From Gymnodinialimonas sp. 57CJ19 (GTDB taxonomy: Bacteria > Pseudomonadota > Alphaproteobacteria > Rhodobacterales > Rhodobacteraceae): a stretch of 64,000 bases of DNA. The stretch spans positions 3,756,001-3,820,000 of the forward strand of contig NZ_CP151587.1 in NCBI RefSeq assembly GCF_038396845.1, read 5' to 3'. Positions 46,549 to 54,952 of this stretch are shown here, one piece after another (the first letter of the stretch is position 1; each line of letters starts with the position of its first letter). Position numbers and translations under genes: made by a program. Under the pieces are notes generated by a model, which saw only the letters and a program-made list of their open reading frames with translations, was not told the origin of the DNA and made no database searches.

Positions 46549-47328
46549 GTGACAACCGCCTCCCCCCCCGTGATCGAGATCAACGGATTGCACAAAAGCT
46601 TCGGTACGCTCGACGTGCTCAAAGGCGTCGACCTCTCCGCCCATGCGGGCGATGTGGTGTCGCTGATCGGCTCTTCGGGGTCGGGGAAATCCACGCTTCT
46701 GCGCTGCGCCAACCTTCTGGAGGACAGCCAGCAGGGCGAGATCATTTTTGAGGGCGATCCGATCCGTTGGACTGGCACCGGCGACAACCGACGCCCCGCC
46801 GACTCCGAGCAGGTCCGCCTGATCCGCACCAACCTGTCGATGGTGTTTCAAAGCTTTAATCTATGGTCCCACATGACCATTTTGCAGAACGTCATGGAAG
46901 CGCCGGTTACGGTTCTGGGCGAGGATAAGGCCGAGGTCGAAGACCGCGCGCGCCGCCTGCTCGACAAGGTGGGCATCGGCGCGAAATGCGACGCCTGGCC
47001 GTCAGAGCTGTCCGGCGGGCAACAGCAACGCGCCGCCATCGCGCGGGCACTCTGCATGGAGCCGCGCGCCCTGCTGTTCGATGAGCCGACATCGGCCCTC
47101 GATCCCGAGCTGGAGCAAGAGGTGATCCGCGTCATCCGTGATCTGGCCGAGGAAGGCCGCACGATGATTCTCGTGACCCACGACATGCGCATGGCCCGCG
47201 ATATCTCCTCTCACGTGATATTCCTGCACCAGGGCCTGATCGAGGAACAAGGCGCCCCGGCCGAGCTGTTCGGCCACGCCAAATCCGCGCGGCTGCGCCA
47301 ATTCCTCAGCCACTCCGACGCCGCCTGA
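46549..47328 (+). CDS. ABC transporter ATP-binding protein, polar amino-acid uptake type
   Basis: This 259-residue ATPase of the HisP/GlnQ group has Walker A GSSGSGKST, Q-loop MVFQSFNLWSHMT, signature LSGGQQQR and Walker B ALLFDEPTSALDPE with an H-loop at LVTHDM. The GTG at 46549 has an AGGGAC ribosome-binding site. It powers the permeases at 49170 and 50167. The FQSFNLWSHMT wording is typical of histidine/arginine/ornithine-type importers. It is the first gene of a five-gene importer unit, and the binding protein gene follows without a gap. Confidence 0.93.
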   Translation: MTTASPPVIEINGLHKSFGTLDVLKGVDLSAHAGDVVSLIGSSGSGKSTLLRCANLLEDSQQGEIIFEGDPIRWTGTGDNRRPADSEQVRLIRTNLSMVFQSFNLWSHMTILQNVMEAPVTVLGEDKAEVEDRARRLLDKVGIGAKCDAWPSELSGGQQQRAAIARALCMEPRALLFDEPTSALDPELEQEVIRVIRDLAEEGRTMILVTHDMRMARDISSHVIFLHQGLIEEQGAPAELFGHAKSARLRQFLSHSDAA

Positions 47329-48087
47329 ATGCCGCGCTTTCTGGCTCTTGTGCTGGCCGTGATCGCCCCCCTGTGCGCCAAGGCTGAAACCCTGCGCCTC
47401 GCCACTTCTGCCGCCTATCCGCCGATGATAATTCACAACGGCGCGCCGCCCGTCAGCGGGCTCGAGGGCGATCTTCTGGCTGCCCTTTGCGCCCGCGCCG
47501 GGTGGGATTGCCAGTGGCAAATCATGCCTTTTGATGCGATCTTTGTGGCGCTGGAGGCAGGCGAAATCGACATTGCGGCCAATTCCCTTGGCTATACCGC
47601 GGCCCGAGCGGCGCGCGTGCACATGACCTGCCCCTATCGCCCCTCCTCATCCGATGGCGCTCAGGGGACGTTCTATGTGCTCGATCCCTCCCATGACCCT
47701 CGCAGCGGCCCGATTGCAGTGCTGCGCGAAACGCTGCACGCCACCGCGCTGGCGCGTGCCGGGCTGGAGGCGCGTCCGTTTTCCGACGATCACACCGCGC
47801 TCGATGCCGTCGTGGCGGGCGACATTCCCGCCTATTTCGGGGCCGACCCGGCGGTCGAAAGCTACCCCGACCGGGGCCTTCTTGCCGCCTCGGGCGCGAT
47901 GGCGATCGAAAGCGGCGGCACCTCTATCGCCGTAACGCCGTTGCGTCCCGACCTCGCGGCAGAGGTTGACGCGCAGCTGGCAAATCTATCCCGTGACGGT
48001 ACCATTACGCGCCTGACCACCCTCTGGACCGGGACGGGCGTAGACGACCCAATCGCTCTATGCGACATTGGCCTACCAATAAGCTAA
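47329..48087 (+). CDS. solute-binding protein family 3, divergent
   Basis: This 252-residue periplasmic protein has a signal peptide (MPRFLALVLAVIAPLCAKAE) and the family 3 core: TLRLATSAAYPPMII, SGLEGDLLAALCARAGWDCQWQ, MPFDAIFVALEAGEIDIAANSLGYT and LDAVVAGDIPAYFGADP. It starts on the base after the ATPase stop. It is clearly different from the second binding protein at 48108, so the importer may have two receptors with distinct ligands. Confidence 0.88.
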   Translation: MPRFLALVLAVIAPLCAKAETLRLATSAAYPPMIIHNGAPPVSGLEGDLLAALCARAGWDCQWQIMPFDAIFVALEAGEIDIAANSLGYTAARAARVHMTCPYRPSSSDGAQGTFYVLDPSHDPRSGPIAVLRETLHATALARAGLEARPFSDDHTALDAVVAGDIPAYFGADPAVESYPDRGLLAASGAMAIESGGTSIAVTPLRPDLAAEVDAQLANLSRDGTITRLTTLWTGTGVDDPIALCDIGLPIS

Positions 48088-48107
48088 CCAACAGGGAGTA
48101 TCCCAAA

Positions 48108-48836
48108 ATGAAAAAACTGATCCTCGCCACTACGGCACTGACCATGACCGCTGGCATGGCCTTGGCCGATGGCCATTCCGTCGTGCGCATGGGCACCGAA
48201 GGGGCCTACCCTCCGTATAACTTCATCAACGATGATGGCGAAGTGGACGGTCTGGAACGCGCTCTGGGCGATGAACTCTGCGCCCGTGCCGAACTGACCT
48301 GCGAATGGGTCACCAACGAGTGGGACAGCATCATCCCGAACCTGACTTCCGGCAACTACGACACGATCATTGCCGGCATGTCGATCACCGACGAGCGTGA
48401 CGAAGTCATCGACTTCACCCAAGCCTATATCCCCAACACACCCACACTTTTCATGGGCATGGACGAGGATCTGGAACTGGACGGCGCGGTTATCGCGGCT
48501 CAGACCAACACGATCCAGGCAGGCTACATCGCCGAGCTGGAGAACGTGACACTGATCGAATTCGCCACCCCCGATGAAACCGTCGCGGCGGTACGCAACG
48601 GCGAAGCGGATGCCGTATTTGCCGACAACGACTTCATCCTGCAAGTCGCAGCCGAAGACGATGACTTGATGATCATCCTCGATCCCGTGACCCTCGGCCA
48701 GGGCGTTGGCATGGGCCTGCGTGAAGGCGATGAACTGATCGCCGTCTTTGATGCTGCCATCACCTCGATGAAGGAAGACGGCTCTCTGAACGCGCTCCTG
48801 CTGGAATGGTTCGGCGAAGACGCCATCACCTGGTAG
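48108..48836 (+). CDS. solute-binding protein family 3 (lysine/arginine/ornithine type)
   Basis: This 242-residue protein has a signal peptide (MKKLILATTALTMTAGMALA) and typical family 3 motifs: RMGTEGAYPPYNFINDDGEVDGLERALGDELCARA, EWDSIIPNLTSGNYDTIIAGMSITDERDEVIDFTQ. A strong AGGGAG ribosome-binding site lies before the ATG. The conserved ligand-binding pattern is close to lysine/arginine/ornithine-binding proteins, but given the downstream pathway a polyamine-like or other cationic amine is possible. A hairpin follows the gene. Confidence 0.93.
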   Translation: MKKLILATTALTMTAGMALADGHSVVRMGTEGAYPPYNFINDDGEVDGLERALGDELCARAELTCEWVTNEWDSIIPNLTSGNYDTIIAGMSITDERDEVIDFTQAYIPNTPTLFMGMDEDLELDGAVIAAQTNTIQAGYIAELENVTLIEFATPDETVAAVRNGEADAVFADNDFILQVAAEDDDLMIILDPVTLGQGVGMGLREGDELIAVFDAAITSMKEDGSLNALLLEWFGEDAITW

Positions 48837-48855
48837 GGCCGCTTCAACGCAACAA

Positions 48856-48894
48856 TGAAAGCGCGGGCTGCTGAAGGCTTGGCTCGCGCTTTCA
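48856..48894 (+). terminator. hairpin after the binding-protein gene
   Basis: The arms TGAAAGCGCG (48856-48865) and CGCGCTTTCA (48885-48894) form a 10-bp stem with a 19-base loop and no following T-run. Such structures after binding-protein genes usually protect the upstream mRNA or cause partial termination, giving more receptor than permease. The rest of the 333-base gap (48837-49169) holds the 22-bp repeat and no supported gene. Confidence 0.5.
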
Positions 48895-49121
48895 ATCCTC
48901 CGGACCTTGCGGATTGCGACCTACCTGACCTACGTGCTCTGCGACAAGCTCTACAGGGCGCCGATCAGCGGCCTGCTTATTGCCTTGACCCTACTATACC
49001 CTCTACCGTTGGGCACTCTGCCTCTCGTCCGCAACTTCGCGCTCGGCGCGCGCATCATCGGGATCATCGACCACCTTCACCCTCCTCACACCGCCCAGTT
49101 TTGAAACGCCCCCCCTTCGCG

Positions 49122-49143
49122 CTTCACCTTTTTATAAATATCG
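49122..49143 (+). repeat. 22-bp element, copy A
   Basis: The sequence CTTCACCTTTTTATAAATAT plus CG recurs at 59158-59179 on the opposite strand with one mismatch. Here it lies 26 bases before the permease start codon. It is much more AT-rich than its surroundings. Confidence 0.7.
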
Positions 49144-49169
49144 AAAAAACGGCCCGCTCCACACACCCC

Positions 49170-50051
49170 ATGTTCAGCTTTTGCTCCGATCCCTCCACCC
49201 TCGACACGTTCCGCTGGTTCAGCTGCTACCTGACCAACGGCGTTCATATCCTGTTTTATCAGAGCTTTCTGACCGTCGGCCTGCTGCTGTTAATCGCCGC
49301 CCCCCTGTCGCTTGGCATCGGCTTTGCCGCCGCCACCGCCAGCCGCGCCCGTAACCTGCCCGCGCGACTGATCGGCAAAACCTACACCGCCATGGTGCGT
49401 GGCGTGCCCGATATCGTGTTCTTCCTGTTCTTCGTGCTCGTGCTGGATCAAGGGATCGAATACATCCGCCATATCGTAACCTGCCCCGACTGGGACGAGC
49501 CGATCCGCCAAGGCGCCAACTTCCTCGTGTGCGACGCGGCCCGCACGCCCCAAGGCAACGCCCCACAATGGGTACATGAAAGCTACAACTTCGCCCTGGC
49601 TACATTCACCTACGCCATCGTCTTCGGCGCATTTTGCGGCAACGTGCTCTACGGCGCGATGGGCGCTGTTCCCAAAACTCAATTGGAGACCGCAAGCGCA
49701 TATGGCATGTCTCAACGGCAAATCTTCTGGCGCATCTTGGTGCCGCAAATGTGGGTCTACGCGCTGCCGGGCCTATCCAACATCTGGATGATCCTGATCA
49801 AGGCGACCCCCCTGCTGTTCCTCCTGGGGATCGAAGATATCGTCTACTGGGCCCGTGAAATCGGTGGCTCTCGCAATTCCCGCTTTGCGTATCCGCACCC
49901 GGATTGGCGCTTCTGGTACTTCCTTGGGCTGTTGATCTTCTATCTCTGCTTCACTCGTGTGTCGGAACTCGTCCTCTCTCGCCTCACCCACCGCCTCTCC
50001 CGGGGCCAAGCCACCGCGGGCGGCGAAGCCCTGCGCAAGGCCGCCCCATGA
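49170..50051 (+). CDS. amino-acid/amine ABC transporter permease
   Basis: This 293-residue inner-membrane protein of the HisQ/HisM family has an EAA-loop related stretch GAVPKTQLETASAYGMSQRQIFWRILVPQMW. It has five or more transmembrane helices, including FYQSFLTVGLLLLIAAPLSLGIGF and MVRGVPDIVFFLFFVLVLD. The start MFSFCSDPSTLD fits the family; the upstream frame extension has no similarity. It should pair with the permease at 50167 in a heterodimeric importer. Confidence 0.92.
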   Translation: MFSFCSDPSTLDTFRWFSCYLTNGVHILFYQSFLTVGLLLLIAAPLSLGIGFAAATASRARNLPARLIGKTYTAMVRGVPDIVFFLFFVLVLDQGIEYIRHIVTCPDWDEPIRQGANFLVCDAARTPQGNAPQWVHESYNFALATFTYAIVFGAFCGNVLYGAMGAVPKTQLETASAYGMSQRQIFWRILVPQMWVYALPGLSNIWMILIKATPLLFLLGIEDIVYWAREIGGSRNSRFAYPHPDWRFWYFLGLLIFYLCFTRVSELVLSRLTHRLSRGQATAGGEALRKAAP

Positions 50052-50074
50052 GCGCCCGCCGCCCCGCTCCGCCA

Positions 50075-50160
50075 AAGACTTTTGCAAAAGTCTTCCCAGA
50101 GCCTTGCAAGGCTCTGCCCACGCCCTTGCAAGGGCGTGCCAAATCCTTTGCAAAGGATTT
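50075..50160. repeat. array of four 20-bp palindromes, TTGCAA centre
   Basis: Four perfect 20-bp palindromes occur at 50075-50094 (AAGACTTTTGCAAAAGTCTT), 50097-50116 (CAGAGCCTTGCAAGGCTCTG), 50119-50138 (CACGCCCTTGCAAGGGCGTG) and 50141-50160 (AAATCCTTTGCAAAGGATTT). All are centred on TTGCAA and separated by the dinucleotide CC, giving an exact 22-base period. The array fills the gap between the two permease genes and ends 6 bases before the second start codon. A second, related array lies at 57569-57656. Confidence 0.95.
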
Positions 50161-50166
50161 CCCCGC

Positions 50167-51006
50167 ATGACCTGCATCGACGCGATCCAAGCCTACGCCC
50201 TGCGTGCCATCGGCATCGGCGAACGCGCCTTGCCCCAGGGCGAAATCAGCCTTTGCGAACAATTCGTTCTGATCGGCTCCGGCATGATCTGGAACGTCTA
50301 CTTCGGCGTCCTCGCCCTCTCCTTCGGCTTCTTCTTCGCCCTGGCCCTCGCCTTGGCGAAAACCTCGCCGCGCTGGCTGATCCGCAAACCGGCAGAATGG
50401 TTCATCTTTCTGTTCCGAGGCTCGCCTCTCTTCATCCAATTCTTCATGGCCTATGAAGCCTTCGTGATGATCCCCCGCATGGGCTACGAATTCGAGCTGT
50501 TCGGCATCGCGATCGAAGCTGAAACCCGTTGGTTGGCCCGGGCCTGGCTTGGCGCCCTGATCGTCTTGTTTTGCAACACCTCCGCCTATGCCGCCGAGAT
50601 CTTCTACGGCGCGCTCCGCTCCGTTCCCAAAGGTGATCTGGAAGCCGCCGATGCCTACGGCCTGACCGGCTGGAAAAAGTTTCGCCGCATTACCTTCCCC
50701 ACTACCATGCGCCTCGCTTGGCCTGCCTACACTAATGAAGCGATCTTCCTGTTTCACGCCACAGCGTTGGTGTTCTTCAGCTCTTTCCCCGCTTTCCAAC
50801 AGCGCGGCGACGCGCTCTATTACGCCTCATATTTCGCCGACCGGACGTTCAACCCCTTCATCCCCTACCCCATCGTGGCGGGCTATTTCATCGCCGTGGC
50901 TCTGCTGGTCATTGCGCTATTTGGCGCCATCAACCGCCGCCTCAACCGTCACCTCCCCTCTGACCAGAAGCGTCGCCTCCGCATCCGCCCCACTCTCATC
51001 CGCTAA
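50167..51006 (+). CDS. amino-acid/amine ABC transporter permease, second subunit
   Basis: This 279-residue HisM-like permease has transmembrane segments such as MIWNVYFGVLALSFGFFFALALALA and the EAA loop GALRSVPKGDLEAADAYGLTGWKKFRRITFPTTMRLAWP. The segment FRGSPLFIQFFMAYEA is typical of polar amino-acid importers. The ATG at 50167 lies just after the palindrome array, so the ribosome-binding region is formed by the array's last palindrome and the following CCCC, with no purine-rich site. Translation may thus be weak or structure-dependent. Confidence 0.92.
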   Translation: MTCIDAIQAYALRAIGIGERALPQGEISLCEQFVLIGSGMIWNVYFGVLALSFGFFFALALALAKTSPRWLIRKPAEWFIFLFRGSPLFIQFFMAYEAFVMIPRMGYEFELFGIAIEAETRWLARAWLGALIVLFCNTSAYAAEIFYGALRSVPKGDLEAADAYGLTGWKKFRRITFPTTMRLAWPAYTNEAIFLFHATALVFFSSFPAFQQRGDALYYASYFADRTFNPFIPYPIVAGYFIAVALLVIALFGAINRRLNRHLPSDQKRRLRIRPTLIR

Positions 51007-51092
51007 GCCTGCCCCCACAAACGGCACTTGCGAGGTCACCGCCTCAGGCGTAAGGCTCATGCATCTCAACCCTCTTTACCCCCCTGTGTCCC

Positions 51093-52445
51093 ATGACCGC
51101 TCCCCAGGCTCCGGCCGACTTCCTTCACGATAATCCGCAAATCAAATCCATCCGTATGGTCGCCTCTGACCTGAACGGCCAAGCCCGTGGCAAACGGGTT
51201 GCCCGGCGTTTCGCGGGCAAGGCGATCAAGGACGGTACCCGCTTTCCCTATTCGGTCCTTAACCTCGATATCTGGGGCGAAGACATCGACGACAGCCCCC
51301 TGGTGTTCGAGGCCGGTGACCCCGATGGCATCCTCTACCCCACCTCCCGTGGCCTGGTGCCCGTCCCTTGGCTGGAAACCCCTACGGCGATCCTGCCGAT
51401 CTGGATGTTCCACGACGACGGCACCCCCTATATGGGCGACCCTCGCCACGCCCTGGCCCGTGTGGTCGACCGCTACAAGGCGCGCGGCCTCACCCCCGTG
51501 GTCGCCACGGAGCTGGAGTTCTACATCATCGACGACCGGGGCCGCGAACTCCGCGTGCCGCCCTCGCCGCGCTCCGGCATCCGCCGCCAACAGGCCGAGA
51601 TCCTCGCCCTGCGCCAACTCGACGCCTTCGACACCTTCCTCACCGCGCTCTATGACGCTTGCGAGGCGATGGATATCCCCGCCGACACGATGATCTCCGA
51701 AGCCGGCCCCGGCCAGTTCGAGATCAATATGGACCACCAGCCCGATGCGATGAAAGCCGCCGACGACGCTTGGCTGTTCAAGGTCCTGACCCGGGGCCTC
51801 GCCCGCTCCCATGGGTTTGCCGCCAGCTTCATGGCCAAACCCTACCCCGATTACGCCGGTAATGGCCTCCATACGCACTTCAGCGTCCTCGACGCCGACG
51901 GGAACAACATCTTCGACAACGGCGGCGCTGAAGGCTCCGACACGCTGCAGCACGCCATCGCCGGCTGCCTCGCCGCCATGCCCGGCTCCATGCTGATCTT
52001 TGCGCCCCATGCCACCAGCTACGACCGCTTCGTGCCCGGTGCCCATGCCCCCACCGCCGCCGCTTGGGCCTATGAGAACCGGACCACCGCCCTGCGTATC
52101 CCCGCGGGCAACCCCTCAGCGCGCCGGATCGAACACCGCGTCGCGGGCGGCGATATCAATCCCTACCTCTTCCTCGCCGCCGTCCTCGGCGCCGCCCTCG
52201 ATGGGATCGAACAAGGCCTCCCCCCCGCCCCTGCGATCCAAGGCAGCGCCTACACGGCCGAGCTGCCGCAACTGCCCCTTACCTGGGCCGATGCCATCAC
52301 AGCTTTCGACCAATCCCCTGAGATTCAACGCATCTTCGCCCCCGAACTGCGCGAAACCTTCCTCGCCACCAAACGCCAGGAACTCAAATACATGGCCGAC
52401 CTCTCCCCCGAAGAACAACAGGAGCTCTACCTCGACACCGTCTGA
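51093..52445 (+). CDS. glutamine-synthetase-like ligase, PuuA type (first copy)
   Basis: This 450-residue enzyme of the glutamine synthetase fold most likely joins glutamate to an amine, as gamma-glutamylputrescine synthetase does. Active-site landmarks are present: ATELEFYII, SEAGPGQFEINMDHQ, NGLHTHFSVLD and SYDRFVPGAHAPTAAAWAYENRTTALRIP with the ATP/glutamate-binding Arg, followed by RRIEHRVAGGDINPYL. The N-terminal MVASDLNGQARGKRV is typical of the PuuA-like group rather than true GlnA. It opens the catabolic cluster directly after the importer genes. Confidence 0.88.
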   Translation: MTAPQAPADFLHDNPQIKSIRMVASDLNGQARGKRVARRFAGKAIKDGTRFPYSVLNLDIWGEDIDDSPLVFEAGDPDGILYPTSRGLVPVPWLETPTAILPIWMFHDDGTPYMGDPRHALARVVDRYKARGLTPVVATELEFYIIDDRGRELRVPPSPRSGIRRQQAEILALRQLDAFDTFLTALYDACEAMDIPADTMISEAGPGQFEINMDHQPDAMKAADDAWLFKVLTRGLARSHGFAASFMAKPYPDYAGNGLHTHFSVLDADGNNIFDNGGAEGSDTLQHAIAGCLAAMPGSMLIFAPHATSYDRFVPGAHAPTAAAWAYENRTTALRIPAGNPSARRIEHRVAGGDINPYLFLAAVLGAALDGIEQGLPPAPAIQGSAYTAELPQLPLTWADAITAFDQSPEIQRIFAPELRETFLATKRQELKYMADLSPEEQQELYLDTV

Positions 52446-52453
52446 CCCTCACG

Positions 52454-52487
52454 CAACGCTCCCCCATTCATCTTGGCCTTACAACTC
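52454..52487 (+). repeat. 34-bp intergenic element, copy 3
   Basis: This reads CAACGCTCCCCCATTCATCT then TGGCCTTACAACTC. It matches copies 1 and 2 with a few substitutions and runs directly into the tandem GC palindromes at 52493-52542. It lies in the gap between the first ligase and the amidotransferase gene. Confidence 0.75.
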
Positions 52488-52492
52488 CGGGG

Positions 52493-52542
52493 GTTTGGGG
52501 GCTGGCCCCCAATGAAGGTTGCGTTTGGGGGCTGGCCCCCAA
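52493..52542 (+). repeat. two tandem GC-rich palindromic units
   Basis: The 20-base unit GTTTGGGGGCTGGCCCCCAA occurs at 52493-52512 and 52523-52542, 30 bases apart. Each contains arms TTGGGGG and CCCCCAA around CTGG, a strong hairpin. The pair resembles REP-type intergenic repeats. Confidence 0.9.
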
Positions 52543-52588
52543 GTCGCCAACCAATCCACCCACCACTCCAAACCACACGAGCTTCCCC

Positions 52589-53290
52589 ATGCACCTCGGC
52601 ATCTTGCAAACCGGACACGTCCCCACCGAAGTCGCTTCCACCGATGGCCCCTATGCCACACTGTTCCGCAAGCTCTTTGCGCACCGCGGCTTCAGCCAAA
52701 CGCTATGGTCCGTGGTCGATGGAGAATTCCCCTCCGGCCCCGAAGCGGCCGACGCTTGGCTGGTGACGGGCTCCAAACACGGTGCTTATGAAGATCACGC
52801 CTGGATCCCCCCGCTGGAGGACCTGATCCGCGCGATCCGTGAAGCGGAAATCCCTCTCGTGGGGTCCTGCTTCGGGCACCAGATCATTGCCCAAGCGCTC
52901 GGCGGCACGGTGGAAAAATACGCCGAGGGTTGGTCCGTGGGCCGCACTCAATACAAGGTCGGCGACCAGACCCTGAACCTCAACGCCTGGCACCAGGACC
53001 AAGTCACCCAGCTGCCCGACGGGGCGACGGTCCATGCCTCTTCCGACTTCTGCGCCAACGCGATCGTGGCCATCGGGCCGCGCATCCTGACCACACAACC
53101 GCACCCGGAATTCGCCAACTCGGTCATCGAGTCGTTGATCGACCTGAAAGGCGACGCCGTGGAACCCGACCGTTTGGCCATCGCCAAAACCCTGCTGTCC
53201 GAGCCCAACGACAACCGCCTGATCGCCGATTGGCTCGCCGACGTGCTAGAAGGGGCGGACGCCACAAAACCAAGGGACTTTTCCCAATGA
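52589..53290 (+). CDS. class I glutamine amidotransferase-like hydrolase
   Basis: This 233-residue protein has the full class I amidotransferase triad: Cys94 in GSCFGHQ, His172 and Glu174 in QPHPEF. Stand-alone members include GMP synthase-like hydrolases, and related Puu enzymes release glutamate from gamma-glutamyl-GABA. In this cluster a gamma-glutamyl hydrolase role fits well, though it belongs to the GuaA-like branch rather than the PuuD branch by its GSCFGHQ motif. Its stop overlaps the next ligase gene by four bases. Confidence 0.85.
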   Translation: MHLGILQTGHVPTEVASTDGPYATLFRKLFAHRGFSQTLWSVVDGEFPSGPEAADAWLVTGSKHGAYEDHAWIPPLEDLIRAIREAEIPLVGSCFGHQIIAQALGGTVEKYAEGWSVGRTQYKVGDQTLNLNAWHQDQVTQLPDGATVHASSDFCANAIVAIGPRILTTQPHPEFANSVIESLIDLKGDAVEPDRLAIAKTLLSEPNDNRLIADWLADVLEGADATKPRDFSQ

Positions 53291-54648
53291 TTCCCGCCGA
53301 ATTTCTCGCCAAACTGCCCGATGTCGCCCGCACCTACCTGGAGGGCCGCACCCTGGATGAGGTCGAATGTATCGTCTCGGACCTTGCGGGCGTGGCGCGG
53401 GGCAAGGCGATGCCGGGTACGAAATTTGCGCGCCAGACCCAGTTCTACCTGCCCAACTCGATCTTTTTCCAGACCATTACAGGGGATTGGGCCGATGAGG
53501 TCGGCGATGGCTTCACCGAGCCGGACATGATCCTGACCCCGGATTTTGACACCGCCCTGCCCGCCCCTTGGACAGCCGATTGGACGCTTCAGGTGATCCA
53601 CGACATCCACGACCAACAGGGCGACCCGGTCTCTTTCGCGCCGCGCAACGTGCTGAAACGGGTGGTGGAGCTCTACAACGCGCGGGGCTGGCAGCCGATT
53701 GTTGCCCCCGAGATGGAATTCTACCTCGTCGCCCCCAACACCGACCCGGCGCAGGAAATCGTGCCGCCCATGGGCCGCTCTGGCAGACGCGCGGCGGCGC
53801 GGCAGGCGTATTCCATGTCCGCCGTGGATGAATACGGTCAAGTCATTGATGATATTTACGATTTCGCCGAGGCGATGGGGCTGGAGATTGACGGCATCCT
53901 GCAAGAAGGCGGCGCAGGCCAGATCGAATTGAACCTGCGTCACGGCGATCCGGTCAAGCTCGCCGATGAGATGTTCTACTTCAAGCGGATGATCCGGGAA
54001 GCGGCGCTGAAGCACGATATGTACGCGACTTTCATGGCCAAACCCATCGCCGGAGAGCCGGGGTCCGCGATGCATATCCACCACTCGGTCGTGGACGCGG
54101 CGACGGGGCAAAACATCTTCTCGGACGCCGATGGCGCGGAGACCCCCGCCTTCATGCATTTCATCGGCGGCATGCAACGCAACATGCCCGCCGTGATCGC
54201 CCTTCTGGCGCCCTATGTGAACAGCTATCGCCGCTATGTACCTGATTTCGCCGCCCCAATTAACCTCGAATGGGGGCGCGACAACCGGACCACAGGGCTG
54301 CGGGTGCCGGTCTCCGGCCCCGAGGCGCGGCGGGTGGAAAACCGTCTTCCGGGGATGGATTGCAACCCTTATCTGGGTATCGCCGCCAGCCTTGCGACAG
54401 GCTATCTGGGCTTGGTGGAGGGCAAAGGTCCGTCCGAGGAATTCAAGGGCGACGCCTATTCCGCCGAAAGCGGTGTGCCGCGCGGGTTGGGTGACGCTCT
54501 GGGCCTGCTGGAGGCCAACCTGGGCGTGCGCCAATGCTTGGGAGAGGACTTCTGCCGCGTCTATTCCGGCGTCAAGCAGTTGGAATATAACGAGTTCCTG
54601 CACGTCATCAGCCCTTGGGAGCGGGAGCATTTGTTGCTGAATGTCTAG
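53287..54648 (+). CDS. glutamine-synthetase-like ligase, PuuA type (second copy)
   Basis: This 453-residue protein is a second glutamine synthetase homologue with intact active-site motifs: APEMEFYLV, EGGAGQIELNLRHG, AMHIHHSVVD, NSYRRYVPDFAAPINLEWGRDNRTTGLRVP, and RRVENRLPGMDCNPYL. It is only distantly similar to the first copy, so the two probably act on different amines or one is regulatory. The ATG overlaps the amidotransferase stop (ATGA), giving translational coupling. Confidence 0.88.
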   Translation: MIPAEFLAKLPDVARTYLEGRTLDEVECIVSDLAGVARGKAMPGTKFARQTQFYLPNSIFFQTITGDWADEVGDGFTEPDMILTPDFDTALPAPWTADWTLQVIHDIHDQQGDPVSFAPRNVLKRVVELYNARGWQPIVAPEMEFYLVAPNTDPAQEIVPPMGRSGRRAAARQAYSMSAVDEYGQVIDDIYDFAEAMGLEIDGILQEGGAGQIELNLRHGDPVKLADEMFYFKRMIREAALKHDMYATFMAKPIAGEPGSAMHIHHSVVDAATGQNIFSDADGAETPAFMHFIGGMQRNMPAVIALLAPYVNSYRRYVPDFAAPINLEWGRDNRTTGLRVPVSGPEARRVENRLPGMDCNPYLGIAASLATGYLGLVEGKGPSEEFKGDAYSAESGVPRGLGDALGLLEANLGVRQCLGEDFCRVYSGVKQLEYNEFLHVISPWEREHLLLNV

Positions 54649-54952
54649 ACACGCGCCCGGCAGCAAGGATTGGTGGCTTGAGACCGCCCTGATCGCGGGC
54701 AGCGGCGTTGCTCTGGCGGCTTTCCTTTGGGACGGGCCGATATTTGCGGGCGGCGACGCCGTGTCTGCGGCCACGCCAATGGTCGCGCCCGGACCTGCGC
54801 GCGCCCCCGCGCCTGTGCCTGTGCCTGTGCCTCGAACGGTGGCGGACCTGGTGGATGCGGGCTGCCTGACCCAGGAAAACCTTCGCGCCATGGTGGAAGG
54901 CCGAACGATCTACGTGGCCTGCCCGTTGCATCCGCAGGATCCCTCGCCATGA
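54641..54952 (+). CDS. small membrane-anchored hypothetical protein
   Basis: This 103-residue protein has one hydrophobic stretch (TALIAGSGVALAAFLW), a Pro/Ala-rich linker (APAPVPVPVPR) and a short C-terminal part with two Cys (GCLTQENL and ACPLHPQ). It overlaps the ligase gene by 8 bases and the FAD oxidase gene by 4, so the frame is enclosed in a tightly packed operon. The family is not recognised. Confidence 0.55.
   Translation: MSRHAPGSKDWWLETALIAGSGVALAAFLWDGPIFAGGDAVSAATPMVAPGPARAPAPVPVPVPRTVADLVDAGCLTQENLRAMVEGRTIYVACPLHPQDPSP

Noticed and set aside
48855..49169. N-terminal extension of the first permease, or the separate small frame at 48907-49104
   Set aside because: The region contains the hairpin and 22-bp repeat, and the translated sequence has no permease features; a 65-residue frame there lacks a ribosome-binding site.
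50075..50160. Possible CRISPR array
   Set aside because: The units are palindromes with different arms and only 2-base spacers; a CRISPR has identical repeats and 25-40 base spacers. No cas genes are present.
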